64,000 nucleotides of DNA from Apiospora phragmitis. Lineage: Eukaryota > Ascomycota > Sordariomycetes > Amphisphaeriales > Apiosporaceae. The notes beneath the pieces are model-generated. The model worked only from the letters and a program-made list of their open reading frames with translations, was not told the origin of the DNA and ran no database searches. A program made the position numbers and the translations under genes. Of the stretch, positions 1 through 11,532 are shown piece by piece. Each line of letters starts with the position of its first letter. The first letter of the stretch is position 1. The stretch is from positions 4,092,001-4,156,000 of the forward strand of contig JAQQWL010000005.1 of assembly GCA_038363925.1 (NCBI GenBank). The letters are read 5' to 3'.

Positions 1-852
1 CGCGCCGTTGTAATACGTAGAAAGCCCGCCCGAGGCCGCGTTGGCGCCGCGGATCGCCCATTTGTTGGCGCCCCCCTTGACCACCGCGGTCAGGAAGCGG
101 TACGAGACGGAAGGGTCGCCGGTGTTGGTCTTCGGGCTCGCGCCCGAGAACAGGCCGTTCTCCAGATCGGCCATGATCCACGGCCCGCTGCCCGCGCCGC
201 GGCCCCAGACCGTGTTGTCGCCGAAATAGATGGTCTCCATGTGGCCGTTGCCCGTGTCGCGCGCGCTGGTCTCGGCGTTGCCATAGTCGAAGCAGCAGCC
301 GTCGTTGTAGTGCGTCCCGTCGAGCACGGCGTACATGCCCTCGGGCTCGTCGCGCACCGCGATCCCCTTCGCGTTGTTGTTGCGGTAGCCCGTGCCCGGC
401 GACACGAAGATGCCGTAGGCCTTTTGTCCGTTGAGCGTCACGGGCGCCCCGCCCGCCGCGGCCAGGTTGTCGTACCCGTTGGCCTCGGGGCCCTGGAACC
501 CGCCGGGCGGCGCCTGCGTCAGGTGGTTGCCGGTGCCCGACTGGTCGTAGAGGACGCTGATCAGGCACGTCGTGCCGGCGCAGAATGTGTCCTGCGCGGC
601 CGCGTCGGCGACGCCACCCGCCGCTCGCGGGCGGATATCGGTCGTGGCCCCGTCCGAGGCCCGCCGCACCTGGTACAGCGCGCCGCTGAAGGCGCTGTAG
701 AGGGCACGGGTGGTGCTGTGCGCCGCGACGCAGGGGGTGCCGCCGGACGCGTAGATGTCGCAGGGCCCGGCCGTGACCAGGGAGCCGGCGGCCAGTATTA
801 GGCTAAAGGCCAGCGCGCGGGAGCGCCCGCAGCAGTCAGATCCGGAAAACAT
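1..852 (-). CDS. abfB: Alpha-L-arabinofuranosidase B, GH54 (5' part, cut by window edge)
   Basis: Secreted enzyme that removes alpha-L-arabinofuranosyl side chains from arabinoxylan and arabinan. The first 284 codons are present and the frame is still open at base 1. The start is the ATG at 852-850, followed by a hydrophobic signal peptide ending near VTA-GPC. The mature start GPCDIYASGGTPCVAAHSTT is typical of the GH54 catalytic domain, as are the later blocks YDQSGTGNHL and DGCCFDYGNAE. Glu231 in MADLENGLFSG matches the position of the family nucleophile (Glu221 in Aspergillus kawachii AbfB). The rest of the catalytic domain and the C-terminal CBM42 arabinose-binding domain of the usual ~500-residue enzyme would lie beyond the left edge. 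No intron is needed. Family call is confident; substrate preference is family knowledge. Confidence 0.93.
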   Translation of the reverse strand, partial: MFSGSDCCGRSRALAFSLILAAGSLVTAGPCDIYASGGTPCVAAHSTTRALYSAFSGALYQVRRASDGATTDIRPRAAGGVADAAAQDTFCAGTTCLISVLYDQSGTGNHLTQAPPGGFQGPEANGYDNLAAAGGAPVTLNGQKAYGIFVSPGTGYRNNNAKGIAVRDEPEGMYAVLDGTHYNDGCCFDYGNAETSARDTGNGHMETIYFGDNTVWGRGAGSGPWIMADLENGLFSGASPKTNTGDPSVSYRFLTAVVKGGANKWAIRGANAASGGLSTYYNGA

Positions 853-2504
853 CTTCTCTCTTGGCGTCAGAAGATTTCACAAGAGCACACGGCTAAGCAA
901 CACCTAGTGATTGTCTTTCGAAATGACGGATAGGAAAGCTTGAACGCACAGCGGACCAACGGCTTTTAAAGATGTCCCGGCACGTCTCTCGCCTATCTTG
1001 CTTATCCCTGCCGCCCTAATTCGTCAAAACATCAGTCCGGCCGATAATGTGCTTCACGTGCCCATGCATCTGCCGTCCGATTTCCTCCAATCGCCATGGG
1101 GACCGCTTGTAGCGGCAGCGGATTGCCTGTTCGCGGTGTGCGGTGTGTTGAGAACGGGCTAGGCCGGCTAGTCGGAGAAGAGAGTTGTCGTATTCTATGG
1201 TAGTAGAGACATGACCTCGTGACGAGATGCAGCGGGTTTTGGCCGGAACCAGAGGTGGAATAAAAGGTTCCGTTGGCCGCGTAGGCTACATTACGAGAGG
1301 GGCTATAGCCGAATGGGGAAGGTAGTAAGGGGAGTAGCGACGCGTTGTTTCTGTAGGATGCATTGAAACAGTAGCATCTTGACTCGAGTCATTGACTCCC
1401 GTTTATGCACTGCACACTTTTGAGTTGTGGCTGTTACGGCGCTTACTGACCCAGTTGCAGCAGTACACCGACATCCCTGGAAGCTTAAGTGCACGTTTTG
1501 GGTTCTCTAGCAAGGTCCTTGCGCGGTACACCGTACGACTGGGCGATTTGTGGATCTTTATTCTCAGATTAATGACGGGTGGCTTATATAGCTGCCCAAC
1601 TCTGACATGTTTCTATCGCAGTGTTCTGTCCATGTTTGGAATACGATCTTTTTTTCGTTATATGATGAAGTCAGGCTCAGCGCGGTGTTAAACCTATATC
1701 CGACTAAAGCCTGCCCGATCCAGTGGGGATGAAAAAGTATATAGCATTCACATCGTAATCATTTGCAGATTGCCGAAGCCTATAGCATACATACATGCCG
1801 TTTAGTGCCATGTCGTAATGTAAACAGGGGCTGGCGTGCTATGCTAGCTATTCATTTTGTGTCTTTATATATAGCACCACAGTGCAACTTTTCTTTTATT
1901 GCTTTCTCTTTCCTAGAATACAGCAATTTATGTGTCACCTGTTACTCTCGATCGTGCAGCATGTCATTTGCTTCGTCGTCGAACACGTTGCAATTGAGTC
2001 GTCAGGTCTAACATGAGGGCCTGTCTTAGTAGTGTAAGTATATATTCTATTATACGTCTGGCGAAAGTAATACCTAGGCCTACCTACTGGCTTCAACGCT
2101 TTGTCAGTCGCGATACTGTGGTATAGAGTAACACATATTATTTCCAGCCGTGTAGAGTTAGAAAGGGAAAAAGAAAAAGAAAACACGGATATCAAAACTC
2201 GGAGCTTCGAGACTGGACTTATTGTTTCCACCTAGGCCCTGACAGAGATGAAGTTTGCCTCGGTCCTCACCATGCATGCATCCGCCCGTTAGCTATCTGA
2301 TTGGGTCCCTTACCGAGCCGACTAACACCACAGCGGCATGCTGCACCGTCTTTGGCGGGAACCGACGCACCTGGCAATTAGCAGATAACATAAACCAGCC
2401 CACAGCCCATATAAAACCACGGAAGGTGTCCTTTCATTGCCTACTTCTATTTACTTTCACTGCCCCAGCCAAGCAAGCCCTCAAACTGCCCACAACCTGA
2501 CAAC
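853..2504. other. Intergenic, divergent promoters
   Basis: No supported gene. It separates the leftward GH54 gene from the rightward small secreted protein gene, so it should hold both promoters. A TTTAAAA-like box sits about 110 bases upstream of the GH54 start. The short open frames here show no recognisable motif or codon bias. Confidence 0.5.
2410..2416 (+). promoter_or_regulatory. TATA box for the 2505 gene
   Basis: TATAAAA lies 89 bases before the ATG at 2505, a usual distance for a fungal core promoter. Sequence-only call. Confidence 0.45.
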
Positions 2505-3077
2505 ATGCTACGGTTCCTCTGCTGCCTGAACCTCATCCTCGCGGGGGTTGGTCCAGTGATGGGCCATCCAACGTCAAAAGGGAACGAACCCAGCACACCT
2601 CCACGGCACAGCACCTTCGTTAGGCAGGACCGAGGGACGGGCTCGGAATCATACTTCATCAACGGTGACTCGCCTCACGTCCAAGCCACTTCCTCCTGCA
2701 ACTACGCCTGGCCGACCATCCTCGCACCGCGCGCCGCCGCCCAGGCCTGCCACGACCACCTTGCCGCCGCCAACGAGTCCGACTGCTCCGTCCCGCCCCC
2801 GCCACAGCCCGAGACGCCGGACGGGCCAACCCCGCCCGCGTTCGGCAGCCGCGTGCTCTGCTACGAGAAGGACAGCAGCGACGCAATCGTCATGGGCGCC
2901 ACCTTCAAGCCCACCGGCACCGCCAGCGCGTGCGGCGACGTGGCCCAGGGCGTGCAGTGGATCCTGGACTCGTGCACGGTGGACGGGCAGGTGGCGGGCT
3001 CGGCGCCCGCCTGGGCCAACGGGGATCTTCTGGTCGTCGTGCAGCTGGGCGACTATTTGAACTTGACAGCGCCCTGA
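2505..3077 (+). CDS. Secreted Cys-containing hypothetical protein
   Basis: An uninterrupted 190-residue frame. The start gives a clear signal peptide (MLRFLCCLNLILAGVGPVMG, cleavage near G-HPTS). The mature part has a Ser/Pro-rich stretch, then a compact domain with six cysteines (SSC, QACHD, SDC, VLCYE, SACGD, DSC) and ends in a hydrophobic WANGDLLVVVQ segment. I do not recognise a named family. The size, secretion signal and Cys pattern resemble the broad class of small secreted fungal proteins, some of which act on hosts or competitors, but nothing here shows a function. It is GC-rich with strong third-position C/G bias, unlike the flanking sequence, which supports real coding. A TATA box lies 89 bases upstream. 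Confidence 0.6.
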   Translation: MLRFLCCLNLILAGVGPVMGHPTSKGNEPSTPPRHSTFVRQDRGTGSESYFINGDSPHVQATSSCNYAWPTILAPRAAAQACHDHLAAANESDCSVPPPPQPETPDGPTPPAFGSRVLCYEKDSSDAIVMGATFKPTGTASACGDVAQGVQWILDSCTVDGQVAGSAPAWANGDLLVVVQLGDYLNLTAP

Positions 3078-3679
3078 GCACGGGGGAGGTGGAGGAGGAG
3101 GAACTGCGGCAATAGGGTCTCTATGTTTATTGCTTTTCCCTGATGCTTATTAGAGCTCGAAATTCTTTGGCATTGACGCAGGCAGGATTGGTGGTGGGCG
3201 AAACATCCGTCTGATCTAGTAAGTGACACCGATTTAGATCGGATGGCGCTAAGACAATGCTTAACTATTATCATACCAAGGTCTCATTGGTCCCAGGACC
3301 AGCTGAAGCCTCAATTCACGGGAATAGTAAGCGCATAGGCCGGGGTTCATCTCGGGAATTAAGGTCATCTCAACTTAGCCCGGCGGAGGATCTGCAGTAA
3401 TCAAATTAGATCCGCTATTGGGGCTGCCCCAGTCTTGGCGCCAGCAGTGCGACCAGTTGGCGGCTATTAATAGGGCGCAGGATGATTGCTTGTCAGTTTC
3501 ATGTTCATTGAAGCTGAGGAAAGCTTACTACCAGCCCGTGTCTTTTACAGTATTCGTTTATGGTCAGCCTTGAAATGAGAATCAGTATAAGTAGGTCGGT
3601 ATGCGGCACAGCGTGGTTTGTAGGCTTCGTAAAGGGTAAGTATCGTCAGTAACTTCTTGGCGCCATCAACTCCAGCACC
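3078..3679. other. Intergenic
   Basis: About 600 bases without a supported gene. It should contain the 3' end of the 2505 transcript and the promoter of the spliced gene starting at 3680. Confidence 0.45.
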
Positions 3680-4162
3680 ATGCATCTCGCCACTGCTTCC
3701 ACCGTCTTGAGCATGCTGGCTATGGCCGCCGCCACTCCGGCCAACAACCTCTTTGCCCGCCACGACGAGTGTACCTACTCTGCCGTCCAGGGCCCTGCTC
3801 AACACCAAGGTGTAAATGATTAGGGAGCGGTAAACTTGCAGTCTGACTACATGATCTAATCCTCATCGGTAAACCTGCAAAATGGGAAACGGCGCAGCTG
3901 GCACTGAGGCCCGCTACTGCGAGATCCAGGGCAGCATGGAGGGCGTGTACGGCTGCGACTTCGCGTGGCGGAACAATGCCAAGATGAGCCCATGCGGCGA
4001 GGCAAAGAGGTCGAAATACGCTGTAAGTAACCTGTCTAACTGTTTTATGTTATATATGGCTGATTTGATTCGGGATAGTGTCAAAAAGACGGCGACCCCT
4101 GCTGGGCATTCCAGTACAAGGAGAACTCGGCACTGAGCATCATCCACTGCAGCAACAAGTAA
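3680..4162 (+). CDS. Small secreted cysteine-rich protein, three exons
   Basis: Exons 3680-3809, 3898-4022 and 4079-4162 join in frame to a 112-residue protein. Both introns are GT..AG and short (88 and 56 bases); the second has donor GTAAGT and a CTAAC branch motif. Exon 1 encodes a signal peptide (MHLATASTVLSMLAMAAATP). The mature protein has seven cysteines (DEC, RYC, YGC, SPC, YAC, DPC, IHC). The splice joins keep the cysteine-rich frame open and no single exon is long, so the gene is easily missed. I recognise no family. Small size, secretion and Cys density fit a candidate effector or antimicrobial-type protein; that is inference only. It follows another small secreted protein gene on the same strand and lies about 3 kb from a transposon block. 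Confidence 0.62.
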
Positions 4163-4440
4163 TTAGATATCAGCCATCAACTTTACAATAATGAGAAACG
4201 TTTCATCATACCCGAATTCAATGTTCGTGAGAGTCGTCGGTGCATTGCAGGTAGATGACATCATCACAACAACATAATTAGCAAGCGGGGCCGACTTAAG
4301 CCAAAACGTCTTAAGAAGTAAGTCAACGTCCCGCCGATCACGGAACTCAATAACACAAAATTCTAGCAGACACCTTCATTAGGTATGCATTGACTGCAAC
4401 TCATAGACACAAAATCTCTGCCGTGATGACATCTGCCAAA

Positions 4441-4994
4441 ATGAACCTCACGCCGCTCTCCTCCCTGCGCGTCTCCAAGCACCAGATCCCGGCCCACCAC
4501 CGCATCCCCAACACCTCGATCCAGCACAGGCCGCTACTACACTACCACGCCGCCTTCTCCTTCCCGGCCGCCCTGGAGACGACCAACAACGCCACCGAGA
4601 TCGAGGCGCACCTCGCCGCCGTGGGCGTCGTCGAGCCCCAGTGGCGCTACACCATGTACCGCACCACGCACTTCCACAGCACCACGCACGAGCTGCTGTG
4701 CATCGCCCACGGCGGCGCCCGCCTCTGCTTCGGGGGGGAGGACAACCCGGGCCGGGTCAGGCGTCGGTGCGCAAGGGCGACGTCGTGCTGGTGCCGGCCG
4801 GGGTGGGGCATCGGTTGCTGGAGGAAGAGGGGGACGAGGGGTTCGAGATGGTCGGCAGTTATCCGAAGGGGTGCAGCTGGGATATGTGTTACGGCAAGGA
4901 GGGGGAGGAGGCCAAGGTCGAGGGCATTCAGCGGCTGGCGTGGTTCGAGAAGGACCCTGTCTACGGCGCGCAGGGGCCGGCGTTGGATGTCTAA
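4441..4994 (+). pseudogene. Cupin-domain protein gene with one frameshift
   Basis: The frame from 4441 reads MNLTPLSSLRVSKHQIPAHH and continues to the cupin metal motif HFHSTTHE and LCFGGEDNPGR, then shifts near 4757. The next frame carries the second cupin motif (KGDVVLVPAGVGHRL), then GSYPKGCSWDMCYGKEGEE, and stops at 4994. Adding one base at the junction would join both halves into one ~184-residue single-domain cupin of the YjlB-like type, whose members usually read GRVE..V+.GDV at this spot. Whether the lost base is real or a sequence error cannot be told here. Function of this fungal cupin group is not established; the His residues suggest a metal site. The far N-terminal Met could be the in-frame ATG at 4426. 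Confidence 0.72.
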
Positions 4995-7159
4995 CAGGGG
5001 TGTGGGGGGATCTTCACTGCAGTCTGTGCTTGGCGGTCGATCAGCAAGGGTACAGCATCTCACCCGCAACCGATATGGGCTGACGTGAAAGATGTATTGA
5101 CTACGATCGACCAATCGGGTCTTACCTCAACGCCCAACAGTCCCGTCGACGCTTGGCTTGTCTCATTCTCAACTTCGATACACCTCAAGATCGCGAAACA
5201 AAGATAATTCTACAAAATAACAGTTGCCTTACTCTTCTTCTACTTGGCTCACGGCCGTGGTTGTTTACACCAGCTAAAATGGACTTACAGCACTTCTAGC
5301 GGGCGGTCTGTCCCAGTTGAAGATGAGCCTGTTTCCTTTCGTAGAGCTAGTATTGCAAGTACAGAGAGCGTCTGGTGCATTCATGCTGATGGTATTGAGC
5401 AAGTAGTAGGTGATAAAGTGATATCTAAAGGAAGGAAAGAAACGAAAAAGCCTTTTAGGACCTAAACATAAACAAAGGAGGCTGTTGGTAAGCAGCGTGT
5501 CCCTACTAAGCTGCTGTAACCACTGACGCTATTGTAGTAGTTGATCAAGTCTCCACAGCACCGACTGTATGTTGCCGGAATGGAGGATCCCGGGAGCTTG
5601 TCGTCGGTAGTGCAGTACTCGTCCACGGAGGAGAGCAATTCCTTGACTTCGAACGCAGAATTGGGCCTCGCATTCTCCGGCGGGATGTCTCGTAGTCGCC
5701 TCACCCCAGCTGGCAGTCCCAAAGGTTTCGAATACCGAGCGATAGACGCAATGCAGATGGTTGATTTGCTTCGTTGAGTGGGAACCAACTCCTGCGTTCT
5801 GGGACAAGGTCCTCAACGTGGTTTAATGGTGGATGGTAGTTAGGGGCAGTTTACATGGTATTGCTTGGGAGACTGCCGGTTTCAATTCGGCCTAGATACA
5901 AACATGAATGAAGAAGCAATATGACAATTACATATGATCTTCCTACTTGGAGTGAATTTTTTATGCGATGGGACTCTGCTGCATTATAATCACCTTGACG
6001 AGAAGTCCATCCTTATGTATAAATCTTTCTCTTTGGCCAATTGACGGGGTGGTGGGCGGCAATGAGCATGCTGTCTCCATACTGGCATTATGATATTTCG
6101 ACGATGTGTTTTGGTGGTTTGCCTAATGCTTCAATGGCGGCAGCAAGATGACCATAGTGCAACCAGGATAAATACCGTTAAATACACAATACAATTGGAT
6201 AAATAACAATGACGGTTTGCTGTGCTGTGCTATCTAGATGCCTGGCGTTGGGCAGCCACTGAATCTCTGTAGATGATGTTGTCCATGCTGTCACTAGTTT
6301 CTGATTGTACGGATAGAGCAGCCGATCACATGCATGGCCTCTTGGCGCTGATGGCCGGTATAGGACACGATATGTGATGGCCAAGCAATGAGGTATTGCC
6401 TACGTTACTATTGTAGATGAATATGAAGAGTCTGGACTGGAGATCAATGCCCTGTCACCGAAAGATGCTTGCTGAGCGCCAACTGTCTACGTATATGTGC
6501 CCTGCTCGTATGCTTCCTGTGATGTAGGCGATGACGATGCCCTTGGTGCGAGTTGCTAGCGAACGGCGATGTATCACAAGGTGCTTCGGAGGTGGTCTAC
6601 AGTAGCCGTGGTCGGGTTGTCGTGTCGTCACGGACGAGCGACGGACTTTCGGCTGTCCTGGTGATCGTGAAGAGCATGTAGGGTTGCGTGTATCGAATCC
6701 AAACCGTCGAGCAAGCTGGTGTATTTGCGCGCATACGTAGATGAACTAGATCGGAAAAATCGAGGAGCTGGCAGTAGACCATGTATGGCGCTGGTCGGGT
6801 GGTTGGCGGTTGGCGGCGGTTGGCGGCGACTCGTGTCTCGATATCGTGTGTGGTATGCTGGCTGCTGGCCAATGCGCAAATGATCGTGTGGCTTGCTGTT
6901 GGTGTGCGACACTCGAAGCTGACTTGGCGTCGCAGGCAGGAGGAGGCTAGATGCAGATTATGAGCTGCGCGGTGCTTCTACCAAGGTCAAATGCGCACAC
7001 ATCGCCTTATTAGGTCAGTAGTTAGGATCACGATACATCCTGTCACCTTGTATGCTTTGCGCGTTGGCGACGGCGGCGGAGAGTAATGTTGGACGATGTC
7101 CAATTGCACGATCGACGACCAGATTCTCACTACATGTTTGCTGGCTTACGCCCGATTGC
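4995..7159. other. Intergenic, no supported gene
   Basis: About 2.2 kb of normal base composition. Overlapping frames on both strands near 5460-5820 are open for about 100 codons but show no motif I can name, so I do not call them. The right end runs into the AT-rich block. Confidence 0.45.
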
Positions 7160-7341
7160 TTTAGTATCGCGGCCCGGTCGCGTATAAAGGTTATTTTATA
7201 AGCTATTTTATTTATACCTTTTATTATTTAGTTTATAATATTTAAAATAAGCGTTGGGGAGCTTTTTTAATAAGTAGAGACTTTATTTTTAATAAAAATA
7301 AAGTATTTAATCGTTTATTAAAAGTTAAATAACGTTTAAAG

Positions 7342-7761
7342 TGTTAAATAAGCTTTCGTACGTACGTATAAATAAGTTCTAGGTTTAATCGAGGTTATAT
7401 TACTATATTCTATTATTCTATTTCTAGTGCTAGCTACGAGTGGTATTGTATGCCCCTTTTAATAAAATAAAAAAGGGGTTTATGCGCGTAAGTATATAGC
7501 ACCTTTTTAAAGTAATATAAAAAACCTTAGTTCTTATTATTTTAATATTAGCAGTTTTCTATTTTAGCGATAGAATTAGCCTGTTCCCCCTTTTAAATAC
7601 GAGCTTTCCCTTCTCGAGGGTCTCGTATGAATAAGTTGCGTTAATCCGGTATTCGGTGCTTATTTAAGCCATATAAGTAATATTATACCTTTTTAATATT
7701 AATTTTATTAAATAATAAGTCCTTTTAATTAATTATTTTCATTATTTAATAATAATAACGA
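7342..7761 (+). mobile_element. 5' LTR and start of a 207-bp-LTR element, truncated
   Basis: 7342-7547 is a 206-bp copy of the LTR found twice at 11533 and 14502 (TGTTAAATAAGC start, TTTTAATA end). The next ~210 bases align with the interior start of the element at 11740. The copy then stops at the TA where the Pot2-like element A begins, so that insertion or a later rearrangement removed the rest. Confidence 0.72.
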
Positions 7762-9057
7762 TAAGCTAGTTAACGGTGCTACGGTCACCTTATATAACGG
7801 CGACCCTTAAATTTAAATAGCCTTTAGTAATACTATATATAAATTAGTATATAAATTAGTATATTAAATTAGTATATAAATTAGTATATAAATTAGTTAG
7901 CTTTTAATTTATAATTAATTAAATAATACCATCTTTTTTTTTTCCTCTTTTCGATAAGCCGTAAACTTAACGAGTTAACACTATAACGCGCGATTTAAAA
8001 TGTTATAAATAGCTCGTTAATAAAATAAGCCGCCGAGAAGCATAATATCCCTGGAATAATTCTAAGGGCTCGGATTTACGGCCGTAAAACTATAAAACAA
8101 CGGAATAAGTCCTTCTAAGCCTTAATAATAGCGGAAAAGTTTTAGATCATACCTTAGTATTTTATATAATATAATTTAAACTACTTACCGGCGTATATTA
8201 TTTTCCGGATATTCGCCTAACGGTTTTTTTAATCAACGGGATTAATATAATACTTAATAAATATTAAATTAAAAGATTTAATACTCGTTATTTATTTATC
8301 GGTATTATTTTTTTTAAAAGGATAAATTTCTTAAAGCTTAATATAACTTTTGTAAAAAAAATTATCGAGTTTTTCGAGCGGCTTAATAATCCTATTTTAA
8401 AATCGATCCCTCCGGAGTTTCGATTTAATATTAACGAGATCGGTAACTAGCTCGGCTATAAAACGAATATAATAATTATTAAACCTATTAAAATAAAAAG
8501 AATACTAGTTATAAACTCTTTTAACCGAAAATAAGCTTTTACGATTAAATATAATAACGCTTTAAGCCGAGCTTTACCTCCTTTTATTATATTTAAGGGT
8601 TAATAGGTCTAGTAGTAATAGTTTTTAAAAGAGGAGGACTCGCTAACGGATACTATAGAGGATTAAGTATTTGCGGTATCCCTTAAAGGTTAGACTAATA
8701 AGGAGCTGGCTTTAGTGTGGTTAAATAAAGTCTTTATTTTTTATATAAAGCTTAAAAACGAGGATTAATAACGGTTTATTATTTTAAATAGTTACGTTAA
8801 TTACGTAAATGAGGACTTTATTATAACGTGCTTAAAATATAAGATATAGCTTTTCTTTTTTCCGGTATACTCGTCGTACCTATTATAACCTTTAGATCTT
8901 AATCTTTTTAATATATTAAAAAATATTTATTATTAAAAAATAACCTTATATTATATAAGGCTTAATAATATAAATATAAGTAAAAAATATTTCCTCCGAT
9001 ATTACGAACTAATTAAAAGGTTTACCTTTCGGTCATATATAATAATTAGCGGTTAAA
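7762..9057 (+). mobile_element. Pot2/Fot1-like DNA transposon, copy A (partial, RIP-degraded)
   Basis: Begins with TA followed by a ~45-bp terminal repeat (AGCTAGTTAACGGTGC...) that matches 16517 directly and 23358 inverted. About 1.3 kb is the inverted counterpart of 22181-23358. A degraded transposase reads rightwards: FNINEIG near 8424 (the DETG block of pogo/Fot1 DDE enzymes), then FKG, ELALVWLNK, and YSSYLLQPLDLN near 8870. The other end is missing; the copy stops where an LTR starts at 9058. Confidence 0.85.
7837..7898 (+). repeat. Tandem ~12-bp repeat in copy A
   Basis: About five imperfect units of the ATTAGTATATAA type. The matching place in copy B (near 23260) has about one unit, so the array expanded in copy A after the copies diverged. 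Confidence 0.7.
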
Positions 9058-9681
9058 TATAACGAACGCTATCTAGGTTTTAAAAAAAACCTATTAGACG
9101 TACTAGGGTTTATATTTAGTAAGACGAAAAAGTATCTAAACGTGCGTTAAAAGTCCGCTTTTATTAATATAATATATAATAGCCGTAAAAATAAGGTAAC
9201 TAAGGTGTATAAACTTAAGGGAATTTATAATAAAGTTGTTAAGGTTATTTACCTTATTAATAGATTAAATTAATACTTAAATTAATTATTAAAATAAAGA
9301 GTATTTATATAAAATATATAAAAAAACGTTTGTTATTATATACTTAATTCCTTTTTTATTAATTTATTAGATCACTATATTAATTAATAATCTATTCTAG
9401 TGGGCTCACTTGAAGCGTCGTAATCTCGTAGCTCCTGGCTTATTAGAAGCGTTATGACTTAGCCGCTCCTTATTATGTAATTATTATTACCGTAGCTTCT
9501 TTTATCGCCGCCTATAGTATTTTATATTTAAATATGCCTCGTTTTTAAAGTATAGGTATATTTATATTAGTATAGCTGGCGGTGCGGTCGTAAGTTATAG
9601 TATTATAGTTTAGTCGAGGTATTATAAGTCTGTTTTAATAGGTGGGGGTTTTTAACCGTATAGTTAAGTAGGGTTATAATA
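9058..9681 (-). mobile_element. Gypsy-type LTR copy, heavily RIP-mutated
   Basis: About 620 bases align along their length with the LTR at 10332-10995, including AACGAACGCTATCTAGG at one end and GCTGGCGGTGCGGTC inside. It is much more AT-rich than the other copy. No convincing target duplication is visible and the flanks do not rejoin Pot2-like copy A, so it is not a simple solo LTR. Confidence 0.65.
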
Positions 9682-10331
9682 TTATCCTCTTTTTCTTAAT
9701 TATTTTATCTTTAAAGCGTTACGCTTTATAAATACCCTTATTTATTTATTATATCGAGTTATAATAAGTTCCTTCTTTATTATTTTTATTATAATATACG
9801 TTTATTATAAATAATCGTATTAAAAAACTTTAAGAAACTTGCGAACGTTCTTCTTTACACGATTATATTTCTTTTAACGATTAGACCGCCGATATACTTT
9901 ATTCCTATTATTTTAAAAATAAAAAAAACTATAAAATTTCGGATCGTTCTTTTAAGTACGAAGAATATATAAATCGGGGTTATCCTTATAATAGTCTTTT
10001 CGTAACGTTTTTTTTTAAAAAAAAAATTTTACGTAGTAACGTAAGCCGGATAATAACGAAAAAGAGGCGAGCGAGCGACTGTTATCGTTTTATTCCGAAC
10101 TAGCGAGGCTCTAGTTTTAACTTATTAAAACTACGGGTCGCCTTTTTCGGATTCGGAAAATTCGTCGGAAGGTGAAGGAGCGGGGTGCCGATTTATTTAA
10201 ACGCGGTATATAAGAGCTTAATTAAAAAGACGAAATTCTTTTTATTTTAAAGGGTTATAAGACCTGTTTAGTAGGCGATCTTTAATATATAGAGGTTTTA
10301 AACGACGTGGACTAGTTTATTTTAAGTCTAG
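9682..10331. other. Unassigned AT-rich sequence between two LTR copies
   Basis: 650 bases of RIP-type sequence that I cannot assign. It may be interior sequence of a Gypsy element related to the flanking LTRs. No conserved protein motif is readable. Confidence 0.35.
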
Positions 10332-10995
10332 TGTAACGAACGCTATCTAGGTTCTAAAAAAAACCTAGTAAGACGTACTGGGGTTTATGTTAATAATACG
10401 AAAGAGTATCCGAACGTGCGATAAAAGTCGCTTTTATCGATATAATGGGTAATAGCTCGTAAGAACGAAGGTAACTAAGGTACGTAGGCTTGGGGGTATT
10501 CATAATAGTTTCGTTAAGGCTGTTTACCTCACTAATAGGTTAAGATTAATGCTTAGATTAATTACTAAAATAGAGAGTGTCTATATAAAATATATAGGGG
10601 AACGTTTATCGTTATATATCTAATCCCTCTTTCCTTAATCTGTTATGGCTTAGTGATCTCTTCTGATCGTGCTCGGTGTTGCTTAGTGGTCTCTCCTGAT
10701 CATGCTCGGTGTTGCTTAGTGGTCTCTCCTGATCACGCTCTACGCTGCTTAGTAATCTCGCCTGAGCGTTTGCCGTGCCACGTAACTTGCTGACGGTCGC
10801 CGTTACTTTGCAGGCGTATTCGCCCCATCGCCGGGCGCGGTGGTGGGATTGCTCGTTGTTAAGGAAAACCTGGCTTCGTGTTGGTATAGCTGGCGGTGCG
10901 GTCCGTGGCTGTGGTATCGTAGCCTGTTCGGGTATGGTAGTTCCGTGCCGGTAAGTGGGGTCCTTTTGGCCGCATGGTTAGGTCGGGTTGTAACA
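10332..10995 (-). repeat. 3' LTR of the Gypsy remnant (664 bp)
   Basis: Runs TGTAACGAACGC...GTTGTAACA on the plus strand, so TG..CA on either strand. It is clearly less AT-rich than its paralog at 9058. TCTAG before it and TCTGG after it look like a target duplication, but the right-hand copy lies inside the Gypsy interior, so that may be chance. Confidence 0.72.
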
Positions 10996-11532
10996 TCTGG
11001 CTGACTTCTCGGACTTTAGTCCGTTAGTCCTAGTAGAAGGGGCTTCCTTTTAAACCTCCGGAGCTCTTCCGCGGTGTTCGCTAAGTGTTTCCTAGGTTCT
11101 TAAGTATTATTTTTTAATAAGTAATTTCTTTACTTAACGAGATATTCTTATCTTTATCCGGCCCTTTTTTTCTTAATAATTTTCTCGATTTTATACTTAT
11201 ATTAATCTGTTTCGACTTTTAGTTATATCTTAATTTAAGTGTTTTTAAAGATTAGTTCGAGTAATAAGATATAGAATACGAGGTATATTAGTATTATTTT
11301 TAATAACGATAATTAGTAATTAGTTTTTAAAATAACTTTTACGATTTTAAATAGTCCGATCTTTTTAAAGTCTAGTTTTTTATTTAATCGCTTAGTTTTA
11401 ATATTTCGCCGTAGGAAGTAAACCTTTTCTCTTTTTTTTAAGGTTAGTATTTTTAATTTAGTTTAGTTAGCGCGTTTTTTTATTTATTATTAAAGGAAGG
11501 TGAGGTTTTATTATAATATTATTTAAAGTTCT

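Noticed and set aside
5462..5816. Overlapping ~100-codon frames on both strands
   Set aside because: No motif or splice partner found; cannot support a gene.
7837..7898. Evenly spaced short repeats resembling a CRISPR array
   Set aside because: The genome is fungal, and the units are adjacent with no unique spacers; it is a tandem expansion inside a transposon.
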